A DNA stretch of 64,000 bases from Halomonas icarae. GTDB lineage: Bacteria > Pseudomonadota > Gammaproteobacteria > Pseudomonadales > Halomonadaceae. The DNA is taken from contig NZ_WUTS01000001.1 in NCBI RefSeq assembly GCF_009901955.1, positions 1,055,034 to 1,119,033 of the forward strand, in the 5' to 3' direction. The notes under the pieces were generated by a model. That model was not told the origin of the DNA and ran no database searches. It worked only from the letters and a program-made list of their open reading frames with translations. This document shows positions 22,831 to 31,851 of this stretch, one piece after another. Position 1 is the first letter of the stretch, and each line of letters begins with the position of its first letter. The translations under genes were made by a program, and so were the position numbers.

Positions 22831-24159
22831 ATGCTGCTTCACGCCACACGTCGTCGCACCATCCTGCGCCTCTCACTGCCGATCATCGCCGGCATGCTCT
22901 CCCAGAGCCTGATCAATCTGATCGATGCCGCCATGGTCGGCTCGCTAGGCGAAGTCCCGCTGGCGGGGGTGGGGATCGGCGGCTATGTGATGTTCATGGT
23001 CACCGCCCTGGTATTCGGACTCTCCTCCGGGGTGCAGGCCCAGACCGCACGACGCCATGGTGAGCAGGCCTGGACACGACTCGCCATGCCGCTCAATGCC
23101 GGCCTGCTGATCGCCACCGTGCTCTCACTGCCGATCACCCTGCTCTGCCTGTGGCAGGCGCCGACGCTGATGGCGCTGATCAATCAGGATCCCACGGTCA
23201 ATGCCGAGGCGGTGGCCTATTTCCGCTGGCGCGTCCTGTCGCTTGCCGCCGTGGCCATGATCTTCTGCTTTCGCGGCTACTGGAACGGCATTCAGCGGAC
23301 CGGCCTCTACCTGCGCATCATTCTGGTGATGCACGCCATCAACGTGGTCGCAAGCCTGGGACTGATCTTCGGATACCTGGGACTACCGGCCATGGGCGCT
23401 GCGGGCGCAGGGGCCGGCACCACCCTCTCGCTGTTCGTCGGAGCGGTGATCTGGGCCTTTGCCAGCCTACGTCATGCCAGGCCCGGTGGCCTGCTGGCGG
23501 CACTACCGCACCGTCTCACCCTGCTGACCACCCTGCGCCTGGCCGGGCCTCACTCCTTCCAGCAGCTGTGGTTTGCGGCCGGCTACGCGGTACTGTTCTG
23601 GATTCTGGGGCAGGTCAACACCGCCAGCGTGGCGGTGGGGCATGTGCTGGTCAATCTCTCGCTGCTGATGATCCTGCCCGGCGTAGGCCTGGGCATGGCG
23701 GCCATGAGCCTGGTAGGCCAGGCGCTCGGACGCGATGAGCTGGCCGATGCCCACCGTTGGGGCTGGGAGGTGGTGTACCTCGCCTGGCTGTGCCTGGCCC
23801 TTATCGCGCTGCCCATGGTGCTATTGCCCGACGCCGTCCTGGGCCTGTTTCTGCACGATCCAGCCCTGATCGAGCTGGCGCGCCTGCCGCTGCGGCTGAC
23901 GGCGCTGATGATCGTGCTCGATGCCGCGGCACTGGTTCTTGCCCAGGCACTGCTCGGGGCCGGTGCCAATCGCACGGTGATGACCACGACCCTGTCGCTG
24001 CAGTGGCTGCTTTTCCTTCCGCTGGCCTGGCTGGTAGGCGTCTGGCTCGAGCAGGGGCTGGTCGGCATCTGGTGGGTACAGCTCGTCTATCGTTCCCTGA
24101 ACTCCCTGTGGTTTGCGGGAATCTGGCAGCGCCGACGCTGGCAGCGACTCGTGGTATGA
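22831..24159 (+). CDS. MATE-family multidrug/Na+ efflux transporter
   Basis: Inner-membrane antiporter of 442 residues with about 12 hydrophobic helices in two MATE repeats. Each repeat shows the family pattern: SLPIIAGMLSQSLINLIDAAMVGSLG (in part) near the start and AGPHSFQQLWFAAGYAVLFW in the middle, with NTASVAVGHV after. The start at 22831 places the first repeat close to the N-terminus. It resembles the DinF/NorM group, which exports cations or drugs in exchange for H+ or Na+. It lies 54 bases after metH on the same strand; the substrate is unknown. Confidence 0.9.
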   Translation: MLLHATRRRTILRLSLPIIAGMLSQSLINLIDAAMVGSLGEVPLAGVGIGGYVMFMVTALVFGLSSGVQAQTARRHGEQAWTRLAMPLNAGLLIATVLSLPITLLCLWQAPTLMALINQDPTVNAEAVAYFRWRVLSLAAVAMIFCFRGYWNGIQRTGLYLRIILVMHAINVVASLGLIFGYLGLPAMGAAGAGAGTTLSLFVGAVIWAFASLRHARPGGLLAALPHRLTLLTTLRLAGPHSFQQLWFAAGYAVLFWILGQVNTASVAVGHVLVNLSLLMILPGVGLGMAAMSLVGQALGRDELADAHRWGWEVVYLAWLCLALIALPMVLLPDAVLGLFLHDPALIELARLPLRLTALMIVLDAAALVLAQALLGAGANRTVMTTTLSLQWLLFLPLAWLVGVWLEQGLVGIWWVQLVYRSLNSLWFAGIWQRRRWQRLVV

Positions 24160-24299
24160 GGGGGCGCCCAGGACGTTTCGAGGGCGGGTCTAATTACTTT
24201 AAGTATAAAAACTATGCCTTTTTATTCTTTTAAACAATAAGAGGGTGCGCGTATCGTACAGCCCATGCACTGCCACTTTCATCGCTGCAGGATGGCTGA

Positions 24300-25952
24300 A
24301 TGTACCGCTACGATTCCCACGACCAGACTCTCGTTAACGAACGCGTGGCCCAGTTTCGCGACCAGATGGAGCGTTACCTGGCCGGGCGCCTGAGCGAAGA
24401 GGAGTTCCTGCCGCTGCGTGTGCAGAACGGCCTGTATATCCAGCGCTATGCCCCCATGCTGCGCATCGCCATCCCCTACGGCATGCTCGCTTCCTATCAG
24501 CTGCGCAAGCTGGGCGATCTGGCGCGTGACTACGACCGCGGCTATGGCCACTTCACCACCCGTACCAACCTGCAGCTCAACTGGCCCAGATTGGAGAGCG
24601 TGCCGGACATGCTGGCGGAGCTTGCCAGCGTGCAGATGCATGCCATTCAGACCAGCGGCAATGATATCCGCAACACCACTACCGATCAGTTCGCGGGGGT
24701 GGCCGAGGATGAGGAGGTCGACCCGAGGCCCTGGTGCGAGCTGATTCGCCAGTGGTCCACCTTCCACCCGGAATTCGCCTATCTGCCGCGCAAGTTCAAG
24801 ATCGCCGTGACCGGTGCCCGCGAGGACCGCGCCGCGATTCAGGTTCACGATGTCGGCCTGCGGCTGTGGCGAGATGCCCAGGGTGAGGTGCGAGTCAGGG
24901 TGCTGGCCGGCGGTGGCCTGGGCCGCACGCCGATGATCGGCGAGGTGGTCCGTGACGATCTCCCCTGGCAACACTTGCTGACCTATCTCGAGGCACTGGT
25001 CCGGGTCTATAACCTGTTTGGTCGCCGTGACAACAAGTTCAAGGCGCGCATCAAGATTCTGGTCAAGGCACTCGGCGTCGAGGAGTTCCGACGGCGTGTC
25101 GACGAGGAGTGGGCGCACCTGAAGGATGGTCCCCAGACCCTCACCCGGGAGAGCCTCGAGCGGATGGCCTCGCATTTCGAGGATCCCGAGCGCCGCCCCG
25201 TCTCGGCGAAGGCCATTGACGAGGTAGAGGCCTTACGCAGCAGGGAGCGCGCCTTCGGCCGCTTCATGACCAACAATGTTCACGCCCACAAGATCTCCGG
25301 TTACAAGGCGGTAACCCTCTCCCTGAAACGCCGCGAGCACTCCCCTGGCGACGTCACCTGGAAGCAGATGCATCAGGTGGCAGACCTCGCCGACGAATAC
25401 AGCTTCGGCGAGATACGCGTCACCCATGAACAGAACCTGGTGCTTACCGACGTGCCCATGGATCGCCTGGAAGCGCTATGGCGCGAGCTGGAAACCCTCG
25501 GCATGGCCAACCCCACGGTGGGCACACTGGCGGACTTGATCTGCTGCCCCGGAGGAGACTACTGCGCCCTGGCCAACGCCAAGTCGATCCCGGTGGCCCA
25601 GGCCATTCAGGAGCGCTTCGAGGACCTGGATTTTCTCTATGACCTGGGGCCGCTCGACCTCAATATCTCCGGGTGCATGAACGCCTGCGGTCATCACCAT
25701 GTCGGTCATATCGGCATCCTCGGCGTCGACAAGAAGGGCGAGGAGTGGTACCAGATCTCGCTGGGCGGCACCCAGGGAAATGCGGCATCGCTGGGCAAGA
25801 TCCTAGGCCCCTCCTTCAGCCGCGACGCGGTACCCGATGTCATCGACACCCTGCTCAAGGTCTATGTCGGTGAGCGCAACGATGACGAGACCTTCCTCGA
25901 CACCTACCGTCGTATCGGACTCAAACCCTTCAAGGAGCGTGTCTATGCCTGA
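24300..25952 (+). CDS. cysI: Sulfite reductase hemoprotein (CysI-like, siroheme/4Fe-4S)
   Basis: Enzyme of 550 residues that reduces sulfite to sulfide for cysteine synthesis. The two ferredoxin-like half-domains and the cofactor ligands are plain: Cys416 and Cys422 (C-x5-C) plus Cys459 and Cys463 (C-x3-C), which bind the 4Fe-4S cluster and siroheme. Substrate-side Arg and Lys residues lie in GHFTTRTNLQLNW and VHAHKISGYKAVTLSLKRRE. No flavoprotein CysJ gene is adjacent; in Pseudomonas-type organisms this CysI class goes with the DUF934 protein and probably takes electrons from another donor. The 140 bases upstream are strikingly AT-rich (24190-24240), which fits a CysB-type regulated promoter. 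Confidence 0.92.
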   Translation: MYRYDSHDQTLVNERVAQFRDQMERYLAGRLSEEEFLPLRVQNGLYIQRYAPMLRIAIPYGMLASYQLRKLGDLARDYDRGYGHFTTRTNLQLNWPRLESVPDMLAELASVQMHAIQTSGNDIRNTTTDQFAGVAEDEEVDPRPWCELIRQWSTFHPEFAYLPRKFKIAVTGAREDRAAIQVHDVGLRLWRDAQGEVRVRVLAGGGLGRTPMIGEVVRDDLPWQHLLTYLEALVRVYNLFGRRDNKFKARIKILVKALGVEEFRRRVDEEWAHLKDGPQTLTRESLERMASHFEDPERRPVSAKAIDEVEALRSRERAFGRFMTNNVHAHKISGYKAVTLSLKRREHSPGDVTWKQMHQVADLADEYSFGEIRVTHEQNLVLTDVPMDRLEALWRELETLGMANPTVGTLADLICCPGGDYCALANAKSIPVAQAIQERFEDLDFLYDLGPLDLNISGCMNACGHHHVGHIGILGVDKKGEEWYQISLGGTQGNAASLGKILGPSFSRDAVPDVIDTLLKVYVGERNDDETFLDTYRRIGLKPFKERVYA

Positions 25953-26508
25953 TCATGCCCCCCACACCGCCCCCCTGCCTGCCACCCGGCGCCCCTATCT
26001 CTTCCGAGACCAGCCGGCCAGCGATGGCTGGCAGCTGGTCCGCGAGGGCCAGGCGACGACCGATACGCCCTGCATCGTGCCCCTGACCCAGTGGCTCGAG
26101 GAGGAGCGTAGCAACCTGCGTGCCCCCTGGCTGGCAGCCGATACCGAGCTCGACCAGCCCCTGACCGCCCGCCTCGCCGAGGCCCCCCTGGTGGCCATCG
26201 ACTTCCCCAAGTTCACCGACGGGCGGGGCTACAGCCTGGCTCGCCTGCTGCGCGAACGCCATGGCTATCGTGGCGAGATACGCGCCATCGGAGATGTGCT
26301 GGTCGACCAGCTCTTCTACATGCGCCGTTGCGGATTCGATGGTTTCTCACTGCGTGAAGACCAGTGGCTGGAAGATGCCCTGCGCAATCTGCATGTCTTC
26401 AGCCGCGCCTATCAGCCCGGAGTGGATCAGCCCGAACCGCTGTTTCGACTGCGCAGTCAGGCTCTTGAGTCAGTCCGCGACGAACTCCCTCTGGCTGCCT
26501 TTGCCTGA
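25945..26508 (+). CDS. DUF934 protein, sulfite reductase partner
   Basis: Cytoplasmic protein of 187 residues. The start at 25945 overlaps the end of cysI by 8 bases, so translation is coupled. The family signature is DFPKFTDGRGYSLARLLRER followed by YRGEIRAIGDVLVDQLFYM and RCGFDGFSLRE. DUF934 genes nearly always follow this type of cysI. The molecular role is not established; a role in reduction or electron supply to CysI is inference from neighbourhood. Confidence 0.9.
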   Translation: MPDHAPHTAPLPATRRPYLFRDQPASDGWQLVREGQATTDTPCIVPLTQWLEEERSNLRAPWLAADTELDQPLTARLAEAPLVAIDFPKFTDGRGYSLARLLRERHGYRGEIRAIGDVLVDQLFYMRRCGFDGFSLREDQWLEDALRNLHVFSRAYQPGVDQPEPLFRLRSQALESVRDELPLAAFA

Positions 26509-26552
26509 TCCCAATTGTCTGTCACCTGTCACCATGGGTATCGTATCTGCCC

Positions 26553-26993
26553 ATGCGCCCTCGCCCTCTACTGACCACGACCCTCCTCGGCCTCCCACTC
26601 ATGGTGGGAGGCTGGTTATGGCTGACCCTGCTCAGCCCCTTTCTCTATGAACGCCCCGAACACCTCGACCCCATTGCCGAGGGGCCCCATGCGGTGTATG
26701 TCTATGGCACCCTGCGCGTGCCCGTGGTGCGCTGGATCGTGATCGGTGATGAGGTCGAGACCCGCCCTGCCCGCCTCGAAGGCTGGCGCCGAACCGGACT
26801 CGATCTGGAGCCGGCCCCCGGTGAATGGGTACCGGGTGAGGTGTTGACCGTCGATGCCGAGGCGCTTGCCCGGCTCGACCGCTATGAGCGCCTGGGCATT
26901 CGCTACGAGCGGGTGCGCCACACGCTCGCCGACGGCAGCGAGGCCTGGGTCTATCGACGCCTGCCGGATGAGGCACGGACGTCCTCCCCGTGA
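26553..26993 (+). CDS. Membrane-anchored gamma-glutamylcyclotransferase-like protein
   Basis: Protein of 146 residues with one N-terminal membrane segment (about residues 7-30) and then a gamma-glutamylcyclotransferase-like fold: VYVYGTLRVPVVRWIV carries the YGTLR substrate loop, and GEVLTVDAEALARLDRYE carries the Asp-Arg-Tyr-Glu stretch with the expected general acid-base Glu. The anchored form is unusual among these normally soluble proteins. It might act on gamma-glutamyl compounds at the membrane; the substrate is unknown. Confidence 0.8.
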   Translation: MRPRPLLTTTLLGLPLMVGGWLWLTLLSPFLYERPEHLDPIAEGPHAVYVYGTLRVPVVRWIVIGDEVETRPARLEGWRRTGLDLEPAPGEWVPGEVLTVDAEALARLDRYERLGIRYERVRHTLADGSEAWVYRRLPDEARTSSP

Positions 26994-27062
26994 GACACAG
27001 CGCGGCACTTGCTACAATGCCGCGAGTCGCCGGCAATTGGCCACCACGTCCGCGGAGAGTCC

Positions 27063-28470
<1,408 letters not shown>

Positions 28471-28573
28471 CTCTCTTCCATGCTAGCCTTGTGAGGGTGG
28501 TGCCAGTCGAGCCAGTCGACTGACACCCAGCCAGCATTAGAAAACGAATCGAAAAGATCGAAAGGAGCTCGTG

Positions 28574-29047
28574 ATGACCGTAACGTTTCGCCCGCTGATC
28601 GCCCTTGGCCTCTCGGCTGCCCTGGCGCTGCCGACCATCGCTCAGGCCACCGAGCCCGAAGACGCCATCCGCTATCGCCAATCCGCCCTCAGCGTGATGG
28701 GTTGGCAGATGGGTCCCATGGGTGCCATGGCCAAGGGCGATATGGAGTATGACGAGGAGGCGTTTGCCACGCGTGCGAACAACCTGGCCGCCGTTGCCCA
28801 CCTGCCCTGGGAAGGCTTCATGGAAGGCACGCTGCGGGGTGACGGCCACGGTGTCGAGACCGGCGCTCTGGCCAAGATTGGCGACGACTGGGCAGGCTTT
28901 GAGGAGCGTCAGCAGACCTTCGAGCAGGAAGCTGCCACCCTGGCCCAGATGGTGAAGGATGGTGAAGCGTTCAGCGCCCTGCGCGCCCAGGTCGGTGCCG
29001 TCGGCAAGAGCTGCAAGGGCTGCCACGACGACTACCGCGCCGAGTGA
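28574..29047 (+). CDS. Cytochrome c' (periplasmic)
   Basis: Exported c-type cytochrome of 157 residues. The ATG at 28574 lies 6 bases after AAAGGAG; the GTG just before it is too close. A signal peptide covers about residues 1-24 (LAL PTIAQA before the cut). The mature four-helix protein ends in the heme-binding motif CKGCHDDYR, the position typical of cytochromes c', and starts EDAIRYRQSALSVMGWQMGPM. Cytochromes c' bind NO and protect against it. The convergent cytochrome b561 gene next door may be a redox partner. Confidence 0.9.
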   Translation: MTVTFRPLIALGLSAALALPTIAQATEPEDAIRYRQSALSVMGWQMGPMGAMAKGDMEYDEEAFATRANNLAAVAHLPWEGFMEGTLRGDGHGVETGALAKIGDDWAGFEERQQTFEQEAATLAQMVKDGEAFSALRAQVGAVGKSCKGCHDDYRAE

Positions 29048-29086
29048 GCCCCCCTGCCGTTTGAAATAACGAATGTAGATCGTAAA

Positions 29087-29121
29087 CCACGGGGCGGCCC
29101 GATGACCGCCCCGTGGCTTTT
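29087..29121 (+). terminator. Terminator between cytochrome c' and cytochrome b561
   Basis: CCACGGGGCGG pairs perfectly with CCGCCCCGTGG over an 8-base loop and is followed by CTTTT. It lies 40 bases after the cytochrome c' gene and also faces the convergent b561 gene, so it may work in both directions. Confidence 0.85.
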
Positions 29122-29136
29122 ACAGAACACCGCCGA

Positions 29137-29820
29137 TCACGCGTTCCAGAGCCAGATGACGGGCAAGGAAGAGAGCGCGAGCACCACCAGCACCAGGGAG
29201 AGAGACGCGACCCTGGGCTTTGGTCCCCCCACCGGCTCATCCTCCGGGCAATCATCGAGCGCCTTGCGGCCGGTGATCATGGCGCTCACCAGCCGCTCAC
29301 CCTTGAGACAATGGAACAGCAGCGCTATTAGATGCGCGGCGATCAACACCACCAGCAGGTCGGCATTCAGGGAGTGAAGCGAGGCGAGGATCTTGACGAT
29401 CTCGTTGCTTGCCCAGCCGTGGAGTGGTGCATCGAAGAAGATGTCGTCGGTCAGAAATAGACCACTTGCCGCCTGAAATGTCAGCGATACCAGCATGAAC
29501 AGCACCATGGCGCCCCCCAGCGGGTTGTGACCGGCATAGCGAGGTGCCGTGCCACGCAGCAGCCGACGACCATAGTCGATCATGCGGCCCGGCGGGTATA
29601 GAAAGCTTGTAAATCGCGCATGGGGACTGCCCAACAGGCCCCAGAGCCAACGAAACAGCAGAAGCCCCACCAGCAGATAGCCCGCCCGAGCATGAATCTC
29701 GATGGGAAAGACGAAGGGCGCCCCTTCCGTCTTCATGGTGTAGAAGGATAGTCCCACCAGGGCCACCAGAGACCAATGGAAGAGCCGTACGGGAATATCC
29801 CAGACCATCAGTCGCGTCAT
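29137..29820 (-). CDS. Cytochrome b561-type membrane protein
   Basis: Di-heme b-type cytochrome of 227 residues. The start at 29820 gives MVWDIPVRLFHWSLVALVGLS, a classic first helix with a heme His. Further ligands are HARAGYLLVGLLLFRWLWGL and LHSLNADLLVVLIAAHLIALLFH (in part), in four main helices, plus a last helix at the C-terminus. This family (prokaryotic cytochrome b561, CybB/Ni-hydrogenase-b-like) usually passes electrons between quinol and periplasmic c-type cytochromes. Its convergent neighbour is a cytochrome c'. Confidence 0.9.
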   Translation of the reverse strand: MTRLMVWDIPVRLFHWSLVALVGLSFYTMKTEGAPFVFPIEIHARAGYLLVGLLLFRWLWGLLGSPHARFTSFLYPPGRMIDYGRRLLRGTAPRYAGHNPLGGAMVLFMLVSLTFQAASGLFLTDDIFFDAPLHGWASNEIVKILASLHSLNADLLVVLIAAHLIALLFHCLKGERLVSAMITGRKALDDCPEDEPVGGPKPRVASLSLVLVVLALSSLPVIWLWNA

Positions 29821-29939
29821 CTCGCCTCCTTGCCAATATAAGTCGAATTTCTTGTCAAAAGCTGCCAAGCCGGTGGATCTACCTTAATATAGCTGGCATC
29901 ACTTACCCTCATCCATCAGCAGCAAGGGAGTTTATCACC

Positions 29940-30635
29940 GTGTCGCCAGCCCACGCCTGGAAGGAAGCCGGGAAGCTCACACTGCCGGTCATGTTCGGCT
30001 ACCTGCCACTGGGCGCCGCCTATGGCATCCTGGCCGTGGAGGTCGGCGTACCCTGGTGGGCGGCGGTACTGATGTCACTGATCATCTATGCCGGCGCAGG
30101 TCAGTTTCTCGCCGTGGCACTCCTCGCCGCCGGTGCCGGGCTGGTGGAGCTGGCAGTGGCCACGTTGATGCTCAACTCCCGCCACCTCTTCTATGGGCTA
30201 TCGCTGCTCAAGCGCTTTCAGGGTGCGGGCTGGCGCAAGCCCTACATGATCTTTGCCCTGACCGACGAGACCTATTCGTTGATCACCACCCTGCCTAACG
30301 TACACGGCAATGACCATCTCCTGGCCTTTCGCATCAGTCTGCTCAATCAGATCTGGTGGGTGCTCGGCTCCATTCTCGGGGTCCTGGCAGGCACCACGTT
30401 GACCTTCAACAGTCAGGGGATCGAGTTTGCCCTGACGGCGCTGTTTATCGTGCTCACCCTCGAGCAGGCACGCCGGCTGCGTCGCTGGCTACCCTTTGCC
30501 ATCGCCCTGCTGACCGGGCTCGTCGGGATATGGCTGGTGCCTGATCGCCATCTGCTGTTGAGCGCTATCGGCGCGGCCAGCCTGATCCTGCTGTTTCACT
30601 ACTCACTCGACCGCCACCGGGAGACTCGCACATGA
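29940..30635 (+). CDS. azlC: AzlC-family branched-chain amino acid exporter, large subunit
   Basis: Inner-membrane protein of 231 residues, GTG start at 29940. The family motifs are PVMFGYLPLGAAYGILA, YAGAGQFLAVALLAAGAG and NSRHLFYGLSLLKRF, then ALTDETYSLI. With AzlD it forms the two-subunit exporter of branched-chain (and related) amino acids known as BrnFE in Corynebacterium. It overlaps azlD by 4 bases. Confidence 0.92.
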   Translation: MSPAHAWKEAGKLTLPVMFGYLPLGAAYGILAVEVGVPWWAAVLMSLIIYAGAGQFLAVALLAAGAGLVELAVATLMLNSRHLFYGLSLLKRFQGAGWRKPYMIFALTDETYSLITTLPNVHGNDHLLAFRISLLNQIWWVLGSILGVLAGTTLTFNSQGIEFALTALFIVLTLEQARRLRRWLPFAIALLTGLVGIWLVPDRHLLLSAIGAASLILLFHYSLDRHRETRT

Positions 30636-30979
30636 GCACCTCAGCCTTGCTGATATTTATCATCGTCTGTGCGTTGGCGACCTTCGCCACCCGGGTCACC
30701 CCATTCGTGGCTCTCGCGCGACATGCTGACCATCCCCTTATCCTGCACCTTGGACGCTACCTGCCACCCACGGTGATGATGATCCTGGTGATCTATGCCT
30801 TGCGGGACTTCCGTCCCCTGCTCGACGGCCACCTCAATGCCGGCGCCAACGGTTGGCCGATGATCATCGCCTCGCTGATCGTCGCCCTGCTGCATCTGTG
30901 GCGGCGCAACGCGCTGCTGTCGATCATCGGTGGCACCGGGGGCTATATGGCGATGGTGCAGCTTGGCTGGGTGGTATAG
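30632..30979 (+). CDS. azlD: AzlD-family branched-chain amino acid exporter, small subunit
   Basis: Small membrane protein of 115 residues with about four helices: LIFIIVCALATFATRVTPFVAL, RYLPPTVMMILVIYALRDF, MIIASLIVALLHLWRRNALL and GTGGYMAMVQLGWVV (first shown in part). RYLPP and the short Gly-rich end are typical of AzlD. It is coupled to azlC (ATGA overlap). Confidence 0.92.
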   Translation: MSTSALLIFIIVCALATFATRVTPFVALARHADHPLILHLGRYLPPTVMMILVIYALRDFRPLLDGHLNAGANGWPMIIASLIVALLHLWRRNALLSIIGGTGGYMAMVQLGWVV

Positions 30980-31100
30980 GAGCGCCACTCTCTTTGCCCA
31001 TACCAAGTGCCAGGAATCCTGACTACGATCAAAATCAACGGTTGAGCTACGCCAGCGAAGCGGCGACCATGCACATCAGCTTCCAGGAGAGATAACCACG

Positions 31101-31742
31101 ATGACACGCAACATTTCCGACATCCGCCGCGACTATGAAGGGGGGCAGCTCGACGAGTCACAGGCGACCGATGACCCCATGCCACTCTTCGAGGAGTGGT
31201 TGACCCTGGCGCTGGAGAGTGAAGGCCTCGATGGCAATGCCATGACGCTGGCCACGGTGGACAGCCAGGGACGCCCCCATGCACGCGTAGTGCTGCTCAA
31301 GGGGCTCGATGACAACGGCTTCGTGTTCTACACCAACTACCACAGCCACAAGGGCAGCGAGCTGACCAATGTGCCGCGGGCCGCCCTGACCTTCTGGTGG
31401 CCATCGCTGTCTCGCCAGGTGCGTATCGAAGGGAGCGTCGAGCAGGTCAGCGAACAGGAGTCCGATGAGTACTTCGCCAGCCGCCCGCGGGCCAGCCAGC
31501 TGGGTGCCTGGATCGCGACCCAGAGCGTGGTGATTCCCGACCGTAGCTGGATCGAGGAGCGCAAGAGCCGGTTCGAGCAGGCCTACGAGGGGCAGGAGAT
31601 TCATCGCCCGGTCCACTGGGGCGGCTACCGCGTCATTCCCGAAATGATCGAGTTCTGGCAGGGTCAGCCCAGCCGTCTGCATGATCGCATCCGTTATGAG
31701 CAGCGTGAGGATGGCTGGCACCACTTCCGGCTGGCGCCCTAG
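31101..31742 (+). CDS. pdxH: Pyridoxamine 5'-phosphate oxidase
   Basis: FMN enzyme of 213 residues that oxidises PNP or PMP to pyridoxal phosphate, the cofactor used by ectB and many others. The split-barrel motifs are AMTLATVDSQGRPHARVVLL, GFVFYTNYHSHKGSEL and the C-terminal RIRYEQREDGWHHFRLAP. The N-terminus DIRRDYEGGQLDESQATDDP is typical. AGGAGA precedes the ATG. It is convergent with the acetyltransferase gene. Confidence 0.96.
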   Translation: MTRNISDIRRDYEGGQLDESQATDDPMPLFEEWLTLALESEGLDGNAMTLATVDSQGRPHARVVLLKGLDDNGFVFYTNYHSHKGSELTNVPRAALTFWWPSLSRQVRIEGSVEQVSEQESDEYFASRPRASQLGAWIATQSVVIPDRSWIEERKSRFEQAYEGQEIHRPVHWGGYRVIPEMIEFWQGQPSRLHDRIRYEQREDGWHHFRLAP

Positions 31743-31792
31743 CCCCTTTCAAGACAGACCTTTCGAGACAGACCCTCTCGAGTCAGCACCTA

Positions 31793-31826
31793 CCGGGACA
31801 GCCCCCAACACCGGGGAGTGTCCCGG
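31793..31826. terminator. Nested hairpin between convergent pdxH and acetyltransferase genes
   Basis: CCGGGACA (31793-31800) pairs with TGTCCCGG (31819-31826) around an inner CCCC/GGGG stem. No T tract is present, so it may be a Rho-dependent or mRNA-end structure for either gene. Confidence 0.5.
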
Positions 31827-31851
31827 ATGGCCTGGGTGCATTCCCTGGTGG

